This document shows, in pieces, positions 13,857 to 20,266 of a stretch of 22,951 nucleotides of DNA. A model generated the notes under the pieces. It saw only the letters and a program-made list of their open reading frames with translations. It was not told where the DNA came from and searched no databases. This stretch comes from an uncultured Alphaproteobacteria bacterium (lineage in GTDB: Bacteria; Pseudomonadota; Alphaproteobacteria; CALKHQ01). How positions within the stretch are numbered: the stretch's first letter is position 1; each line of letters begins with the position of its first letter. The position numbers and the translations under genes are program-made. The stretch covers positions 1 to 22,951 of the forward strand of contig CALKHQ010000115.1 in NCBI GenBank assembly GCA_937988735.1, read 5' to 3'.

Positions 13857-16800
13857 CTACTGCAGCACGGCGCAGATATAGGCGCCCGGGCCCACCTGGA
13901 TCACCGTCTCGCCGGGACGGCAGGTCGGCATCGTCGGCCCCGTCGGTCCGGTCGGACGCGAGGGCGACGGCGGAACCGGCCGGGTCGGCGACAGCAGGTT
14001 GGCGGCGGTGAAGCCGCGGATGCCGTCGGCCGTCTCCAGATAGTACCAGCCCTCCATCTCGCCCAGCACGGTGACCGCGCCGCCGGCCGGAATGGACCCG
14101 AGCTGCGGATAGCCAGTCCCCGGACCGGAGCGCACCCGCGACGATCCGCTGGCGTACATGGTGACGGGCGTTGCGAGATAGCGCACCCCCGCCACCGGCT
14201 CGTCGACGGACGGCGTGCTGGAGATGGTGCCGGCCCCCCCGCCGACGGGCGGCAGGGTTCCGGACGACGGATCCGGCTCGACCGGACCCTCCGGCGCACC
14301 GCCCTCCTCCGCGGCCGCCACCGGCGCGCGCAGCCGGTCTAGCAGGGCGCTGTCGGCGACTCCCGTCTCCGGCAGGCCTTCCGCCCGCTGGTAGGCGCGG
14401 ATCGCGGCGGTGGTGGCCGGACCCGCGCGGCCGTCCGCCGGCCCCGGGTCGTAGCCGCGTGCCGCCAGCAGCCGCTGCAGCTCCGCGATCTCGTCCACGC
14501 CCAGCGGCCGTGCCGGCTGCGGCAGTTCCAGCACCGGCGGCTGGATCATCGCCGCCGGATCGTAGGGCCGGGATTCGAGTTCGATACCGATCGCGCTGCC
14601 CTCCCTGTCCAGCAGCACGCGGGTCTCCTGGTCCACGGCCACTGCCACCTCCACCACGATCGGCGGATCGGCCTCGACCTCGACACGGTAGGCGCCCTCC
14701 GCCAGCAGCAGCGGCGGTTCGTTGACCTTGCCCTCGGCAACCCGCTCGCCGCGGGCATCGACCACGGCGAAGGGCGCGCGCATCGCCTCCTCCAGCGCGG
14801 CCTGCAGCTCGCCGGCACTGGCCGCCTCGAAATACTGCCCGCCCGACAGGTCGGCGATCTGGCGCAGGAAGTCGCGCGTGTCGCTCTCGTCGATGGCGAA
14901 GCCGACGACATTGACCCGGATGTCCAGACCCTCTGCAAGGAGCGCCTGCACCACCGCCGGCGGGTAGTTCGGATCTCCCGGCTCCGGGTCGCAGGTCTCG
15001 ATGCCGTCGGTCACCAGGATCACCACCTTCGGACCCTCCACCCCGGCGAAGTCCTCGCGCAGGCTCGCCAGCGACAGGCCGATCGGCGTCTGGCCCTGGG
15101 GATTGAGGCCGTCGATGGCGCTGATGAGGGCGGCACGGTCGAGAGGCCCGAACGGAATCACGAGCTCGCTGTCGGTGCAGCTCCGCGCCTTCGGATCGCG
15201 GGGGTAGTTGTGGCCATAGACGCGCAGGCCGACCTGCACCTGGTCCGGAAGGCCGGTGACGACCGACCGCATCACCTCGCGGGCGATCTCGATGCGCGGA
15301 CGGCTGCCGCCGTCCCGCGCCCACATCGAGCCCGACGCGTCGAAGATCAGGGCGATCCGGCTCGGCGCCGCCACGCCGGCGATGCTCTCGCCAACCTCGA
15401 CCACCGAGAGCGCGCCTTCGCCCTGCGGCGTGGTCACGGTCAGCCGGTAGAGACTCGGCCGCCGCAGCTCCTCGCTGATCCGTGCGGTGACGGCGTGGAT
15501 CGCGTCGCCGGTCGGTGCCTCGAAATAGGCGCCGCCGGTCGCGGCCGCGAGGGACCGCAGCAGGTCGCCGCCGGTGGATCCGAGGTCACCGCCGCTGATC
15601 TGGTAGCGGATCGCGTCGCCGTAGCCGATGCCGTAGATGCGCGCGCTGGTCTCGCCGATCTGCGTCCACAGCGCATGGAGCGCGTCGTCGTGGTACCCGC
15701 TGTCCTCGGCGTCGGTGATCACCAGCACGGCGCGGCCGCCTTCGCGCTCGTCAAGCCAGACGAGCGATTCCCCGATCGCCCGGTAGAGCGCCGTACCACC
15801 GCAGCCGTAGTTGATCGCGTCCACCGCCGCCGCCAGCACGGCCCGGTCGCCGGTGAAGTCGGAGGCCCGGTCGATCTCGCCGCAGAAGCCGGCGATCGAC
15901 ACCTGCTCGAACTCCGTCACCTGGCCGACGAAGGCGCGGAGCGCCGCGGTGATGCTGTCGCGGACGTTGTCGGTGGACGGGCTGAGGTCGGACTGGACAA
16001 CGATCGACGTCGGCGGCCGATGGACGCGCAGGTAGTAGACGCCCTGCGGCACCGCCCATGTCAGCGTGGCTTCGCTGCCGGTGCGCTCGTACAGCGGCTG
16101 CTGGTCGATCGGCTGTCCGGTCTCGTCCAGCAGGTCGATGCCGACGCGGAGCGCGGGATCCTCGGCCACGGACACCGTGATGCCGGGATGGCGCTCGCCG
16201 GTGGTGTCCAGCCGGTAGAGGTCGATGTCGTCGGGCGGATCGATCAGCCCCGTCAGCGTCTGTCCCGGGCGGATCGGCGTCGCCGCCGCCAGCACGTCGT
16301 TCGGCTCCGGCTCGCCCGGCAGGCTCGGCGCCGGCGGCAGCGGCGGCAGCCCCGTCGCGTCCACCGGCAGGCGGCTCAGCGCGGAGGCGACGCCGGGCTC
16401 CAGATGCTCGTGCACCGCGACCTCCGCCAGCGCGTAGCTGCCGCCGCCGCCGTTGCCGAGGATGCGGAGCTGGACGTAGCGCGCTTCCACCGGCGGGAAG
16501 GCGAAGCGCTGCGGCCGCACTTCCGGCGCGAGGGTGAAGGTGCCGACCGTGGCGAAGCCGCCGATCGGGCTGGTGGTGGAGACGCTGACCTTGATCTCGC
16601 GCGCCCAGTCCTCGGGATCGACGCTGGCGGGCGGCGTGATGGTGATGGCGTCGATGGTCGCCGTACGCTGCTCACGGAAGGCGAGCACGACGTCGATCGG
16701 CGGCGAGGCCCAGCCCTCCTGATACCACACCGGGCCGTCGGCGAGGCCGTCGATCAGCGCCATCCGGTCGCTGCCGTGGGGCACCGCATAGTGCCCGCCG

Positions 16801-19800
16801 AGCGCCGCCGCGGCGAGATTGGGCGGGTCGCCGGCCAGGATGGACTGGTAGTCCGGCGACACCGCCTCCAGCACCTCGAACTCGCCCAGTGCCGTGTAGC
16901 TGCCGCCGTGGTTCGAGAGGATGCGGAGCTGGACGTAACGGGCAGTGACCGGCTCGAAGGCGAACACCTGCCAGCCGGGCCTCGGCTCCATGTAGAAGCC
17001 GCCGACCCGGGTGAAGCCCGAATCCGGCGCCGCCTGCGACACCCAGACCTCGAAGGTGCGGACGGCGTTCTCGAAACCGGAGAAGTTGGTCTCGGCATTC
17101 AGCGCCACCGCGGCGATCCGCGCCGCCTGGCCGTCCCGGAACGAGACCACCACCTCCTGCGGCATCGTCGCACCGGCGGTCGCCCAGCCCGGAGAGCCGT
17201 GGACGGACAGCAGACCGTCGATCAGGAGCTCCGCCGCACGCCCCTCCTCCATCGGCGCGGTCGCCCGCTCGATCCGGCCGCCGAGCGCGGCCGCGGCGAT
17301 GTTCGGGCCGCCGGCAAAGCCGGGATGGCGTCCCGGCAGGATCGAGGGGTAGCCGGGCGCGGCGCCTTCCAGCACCGCCACCTCGGCCACCGCAACCGGC
17401 AGGGCAGGATCGTAGCCCTCGGTCACGGTCACGCGGATGGCCGCCGTCTGCAACGGGTCGAGCGCGATCCGCTGCCAGCCGTCTTCGTCGAACAGGCCGA
17501 AGCGGCCCAGCGACTGCCAGGGATCCGCCGGGTTGCCGGTGGCCGCCGCCAGTTCGACGACACGGGGCCGGGTGGCATCCTCGCGGGCAGGGCTGCGCAG
17601 CGCGACCGCCTCCACCAGCCCCTCGCGGCCGCCGTTGAACCGGATCTCGACCGCCCGCGGCAGCGCGGCCGCCGTCCACGCCGCAGTTCCAAGGTCGCCG
17701 TCGATCAGCGCCGCGTCCCCGGCATTGGCCACCGTCCCGCCCAGGAGATCGAAGGCGAGGCTGCCGCTGATTGGCACCGCGTCATCGGCCACGGTCTCCG
17801 CCGTGGTGAGGAAGGGAACACCGTCGCGGCTGTAGGCTTCCAGCTCCACGACATCGAGGTTGTGCCCGGCGGTGTTGGTGGTGCCGACCACCCGCAGATA
17901 ACGGAGGGTGGTCGGGGCGAAGGCGATCTCCTGCCATCCCCGGGCGCCGCCGGCGCTGTGGTCGGCGAGAAGCTGCCAGCGGCTGCCGTCCACGGTGCCG
18001 TCGATGCGGTAGCCGTAGGTGCGGTCGTCGCCATCCCACAGCAGCATCCGTACCCGCTCGAGCGCGTAGGGGCGGCCCAGATCAACCACGATCGGCATGC
18101 CCAGCCCCACATAGCCATATCCGCTGTAGCGGTCATAGACGCTGGCGTTGCCGTCGTTGATCTGTTCCTCCCCGCCGGTGCTGTAGACGCGCGCACCGAA
18201 CGGCGCCGCCGCCACGTTGATCGGCGTCTCCGGAACGACGAGCTCAACAGCCCGGGCCGGCTCCTCCGGCGGCGGCGTGCCGTCGACCGACACCACGAAG
18301 CCGATCGAGACCGTCTCGAGCTGCGCCGACACGGCGTCGCCGTTGAGGCGAACGTCGTAGCGGCCGGGCTCCCGCGGTGCGGTGAGCCGCACCACGCCAC
18401 TGGTCTGCGCATCCAGGTAGGACCAGGCGACGTCGGCCATGTCGTTGAGCTGGGAGCTGCCATGGGGCACGTCCGCCGGCACGATCCCGATCCACGACCC
18501 GCTGGCGAGAGGCTCGGGGACGGCGTAGGCAACAAGCATCTCCGCGCCGGGCTCGAAGACTGCCTGGGCGAGGCTCAGGCCCGGAACGGTGGCCGGGGCC
18601 GGCGGCTGCAGCGGTCCCTCGACCGTGAGCGGCTGCCGTGCCACAACGCTGCCGCCGGCAATCGCCCGCAGCTCGTATGCGCCGGGGTCCGGCGCGGTGA
18701 AGGCGAAGCGGCCGTCGGCGGCCGACCCGGCATCGACCCACAGGCCACGCGCGTCATCGGGCGCGCCGGCCGCGACGAGGGCGAGGCCGTCGCCTGCAGC
18801 GCCCGGCAGGCCGGTCACCCACGCCTCGATCATCTGCCCCGGCTCGAACAGTTCGCGGTCGAGCACCAGTTCGACCTCGGGCATCGCGGGCACGTCCGGC
18901 TCTTCCGCCAGGACGGGCTGCTCGGGCTCATCCGGAGCCTCCGGCGGCGCGGGCTCGTCCGCCCCGGCGATCTCCGGCTGCCCGGGCGCCGCCTCGACCC
19001 GGACGGGCACACGGGCGGCAACCACGCCGATGCTGCCGCCCGGCAGCAGGCGCAGCTCGTAGTCGCCGGGCTCCGGCGCGGTGAAGACGAAGCTGCCCTC
19101 GACAACGCCATCGGTGTAGGCCCAGTCGCCATAGGCGTCGTCCGGCTCGCCGGCGCCGACCAGCGTCAGCAGGTCCTCCGCGTGGCCCGGCAGGTTGGCG
19201 GCGGTGACGGCGATCGTCTCGCCGGGCTGGTAGACCTCGCGGTCGGTCGCCAGCTCGACCGGCGCCGGCTCTGCGGATTCGGCCAGCGGCTCGGGCTCCG
19301 CCTCCGGCTCCTCCGCCACGGGCTCCGGCGCAGGCTCCGGTTCGGAGACCGCCCCCGCGGCGACCTCGAGGCCGGCCCGCGCGTGCACGGTGTAGCCGCC
19401 GTCCGGGAAGTCGAAATAGACCCGGACCTCGTACCGCCCGAGCGCGGGCGGCGCGCGGAACCGGAACTCGCCTTCGGTCACGCCGTCGGTATAGGTCCAC
19501 TGGCCGAGGCTGTCCTCCGGCGCGCCTTCCGGCACCAGCGCGACCCAGTCCTGCGCATTGCCCGGCAGGCCGCCGACCCTGACGACGATGGTGTCGCCCG
19601 GTGCATAGGTGGCGCGGTCGGTGGCCACGGTTGGCGCCGCTGCGGGCTGTTCCTCCGCGGACAGCTCCTCCTCCGCGCCGGACGCCTCCGCCGTCTCCGT
19701 CTCCGCGGGCGCCGGCGTCGCTTCGTCGGCGTCGGCCGTCGGCACTTCCGGCGCAGGCTCTGCCGCGACCGGGGCGTCCGCATCATCCGGCACGGCGACC

Positions 19801-20240
19801 GCGAGCGGCACCTCGAGGCGAACGCCGTCCGCCTCGTAGACCAGCGCCAGAGCGCCCGGCGCCGCCGGCACCAGCACCACGATCTCCCCCGTCATGCCCT
19901 GCTGCGGGGCGAGGGTTTCCGGCTGGAACAGACTGGCCTGGCTCACCGGACCGACCCGTTCCTCCGCGTAGTACGGGAACAGACCGTCCTCCAGCACCCA
20001 GGACTGCCGCCCCAGGGCCACGTCGGCGATCGGCGCCGTTCCGGTGTTGGCGAAGCGGAATTCCACCCGCAGGAAATGGAAGCCGAGCGGCGCCGCCTCT
20101 CCCGCGATCTGCGGCGCAAGCGTGGCCGCCGTCACGTCGAGGCTGCGTCCGCCGCTTTCCTCGGCACGGGCGCCCGCCGGTGCGAGCGCCAGGACGAGGA
20201 CCAGCACCAGCCAGCGGACGAACAGTCTCGCAGTCGCCAT
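13857..20240 (-). CDS. Giant exported multidomain protein: Ig-like, discoidin, PPC, two VWA, peptidoglycan-binding and SH3b domains
   Basis: A 2127-residue protein. Residues 1-28 are a signal peptide ending AGARA-EE. A beta-rich domain (30-155) is followed by an acidic Pro/Ala linker, four Ig-like repeats (about 204-295, 328-419, 457-544, 554-651), four discoidin-like modules (about 672-806, 821-961, 977-1126, 1139-1281) and a PPC-like module (from 1311). VWA1 has D1418-x-S-x-S, T1483 and D1510; VWA2 has D1634-x-S-x-S, T1718 and D1745, so both metal sites look complete. Then come a PEGA-like stretch, a PG_binding_1 domain (about 1912-1970), an SH3b domain (about 2026-2087) and a Pro-rich tail with two cysteines. 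It probably acts in the periplasm or at the surface, bound to peptidoglycan, with discoidin and VWA modules binding carbohydrate or protein ligands. The ATG at 20240 has a strong AGGAG 8 nt upstream and lies 26 nt after the transglutaminase-like gene. Confidence 0.9.
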   Translation of the reverse strand: MATARLFVRWLVLVLVLALAPAGARAEESGGRSLDVTAATLAPQIAGEAAPLGFHFLRVEFRFANTGTAPIADVALGRQSWVLEDGLFPYYAEERVGPVSQASLFQPETLAPQQGMTGEIVVLVPAAPGALALVYEADGVRLEVPLAVAVPDDADAPVAAEPAPEVPTADADEATPAPAETETAEASGAEEELSAEEQPAAAPTVATDRATYAPGDTIVVRVGGLPGNAQDWVALVPEGAPEDSLGQWTYTDGVTEGEFRFRAPPALGRYEVRVYFDFPDGGYTVHARAGLEVAAGAVSEPEPAPEPVAEEPEAEPEPLAESAEPAPVELATDREVYQPGETIAVTAANLPGHAEDLLTLVGAGEPDDAYGDWAYTDGVVEGSFVFTAPEPGDYELRLLPGGSIGVVAARVPVRVEAAPGQPEIAGADEPAPPEAPDEPEQPVLAEEPDVPAMPEVELVLDRELFEPGQMIEAWVTGLPGAAGDGLALVAAGAPDDARGLWVDAGSAADGRFAFTAPDPGAYELRAIAGGSVVARQPLTVEGPLQPPAPATVPGLSLAQAVFEPGAEMLVAYAVPEPLASGSWIGIVPADVPHGSSQLNDMADVAWSYLDAQTSGVVRLTAPREPGRYDVRLNGDAVSAQLETVSIGFVVSVDGTPPPEEPARAVELVVPETPINVAAAPFGARVYSTGGEEQINDGNASVYDRYSGYGYVGLGMPIVVDLGRPYALERVRMLLWDGDDRTYGYRIDGTVDGSRWQLLADHSAGGARGWQEIAFAPTTLRYLRVVGTTNTAGHNLDVVELEAYSRDGVPFLTTAETVADDAVPISGSLAFDLLGGTVANAGDAALIDGDLGTAAWTAAALPRAVEIRFNGGREGLVEAVALRSPAREDATRPRVVELAAATGNPADPWQSLGRFGLFDEDGWQRIALDPLQTAAIRVTVTEGYDPALPVAVAEVAVLEGAAPGYPSILPGRHPGFAGGPNIAAAALGGRIERATAPMEEGRAAELLIDGLLSVHGSPGWATAGATMPQEVVVSFRDGQAARIAAVALNAETNFSGFENAVRTFEVWVSQAAPDSGFTRVGGFYMEPRPGWQVFAFEPVTARYVQLRILSNHGGSYTALGEFEVLEAVSPDYQSILAGDPPNLAAAALGGHYAVPHGSDRMALIDGLADGPVWYQEGWASPPIDVVLAFREQRTATIDAITITPPASVDPEDWAREIKVSVSTTSPIGGFATVGTFTLAPEVRPQRFAFPPVEARYVQLRILGNGGGGSYALAEVAVHEHLEPGVASALSRLPVDATGLPPLPPAPSLPGEPEPNDVLAAATPIRPGQTLTGLIDPPDDIDLYRLDTTGERHPGITVSVAEDPALRVGIDLLDETGQPIDQQPLYERTGSEATLTWAVPQGVYYLRVHRPPTSIVVQSDLSPSTDNVRDSITAALRAFVGQVTEFEQVSIAGFCGEIDRASDFTGDRAVLAAAVDAINYGCGGTALYRAIGESLVWLDEREGGRAVLVITDAEDSGYHDDALHALWTQIGETSARIYGIGYGDAIRYQISGGDLGSTGGDLLRSLAAATGGAYFEAPTGDAIHAVTARISEELRRPSLYRLTVTTPQGEGALSVVEVGESIAGVAAPSRIALIFDASGSMWARDGGSRPRIEIAREVMRSVVTGLPDQVQVGLRVYGHNYPRDPKARSCTDSELVIPFGPLDRAALISAIDGLNPQGQTPIGLSLASLREDFAGVEGPKVVILVTDGIETCDPEPGDPNYPPAVVQALLAEGLDIRVNVVGFAIDESDTRDFLRQIADLSGGQYFEAASAGELQAALEEAMRAPFAVVDARGERVAEGKVNEPPLLLAEGAYRVEVEADPPIVVEVAVAVDQETRVLLDREGSAIGIELESRPYDPAAMIQPPVLELPQPARPLGVDEIAELQRLLAARGYDPGPADGRAGPATTAAIRAYQRAEGLPETGVADSALLDRLRAPVAAAEEGGAPEGPVEPDPSSGTLPPVGGGAGTISSTPSVDEPVAGVRYLATPVTMYASGSSRVRSGPGTGYPQLGSIPAGGAVTVLGEMEGWYYLETADGIRGFTAANLLSPTRPVPPSPSRPTGPTGPTMPTCRPGETVIQVGPGAYICAVLQ
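16400..18220 (-). repeat. Four tandem discoidin-like modules in the giant protein
   Basis: Four consecutive F5/8-type-C-like modules. Modules 1, 3 and 4 open with an N-[IVL]-A-A-A element, contain a glycine-rich loop and end with strands of the form RYLRV or RYVQLRIL followed by E-[FLV]-E/A-V. Module 2 (about 821-961) is more divergent. Modules 3 and 4 are most alike (AAAALGG start, ARYVQLRIL end), suggesting a recent duplication. Such modules commonly bind glycans. Confidence 0.7.
18290..19630 (-). repeat. Four Ig-like repeats with acidic Pro/Glu/Ala linkers
   Basis: Repeats 1-3 share the pattern [LV]-x-[TL]-D-R-x-x-[YF]-x-P-G-x-x-I, then LPG, a [GE]-x-P-[ED]-D turn, W, and G-x-F-x-F-x-A-P with G-x-Y-E-[VL]-R. 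Repeat 4 (SLAQAVFEPGAEML) is divergent but keeps FEPG, APREPGRYDVRL and a similar length. Linkers such as EPEPVAEEPEAEPEP create low-complexity DNA at about 19270-19350. Confidence 0.7.
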
Positions 20241-20266
20241 CTCCGCCTCTCCTCCCCCAACGCCGC

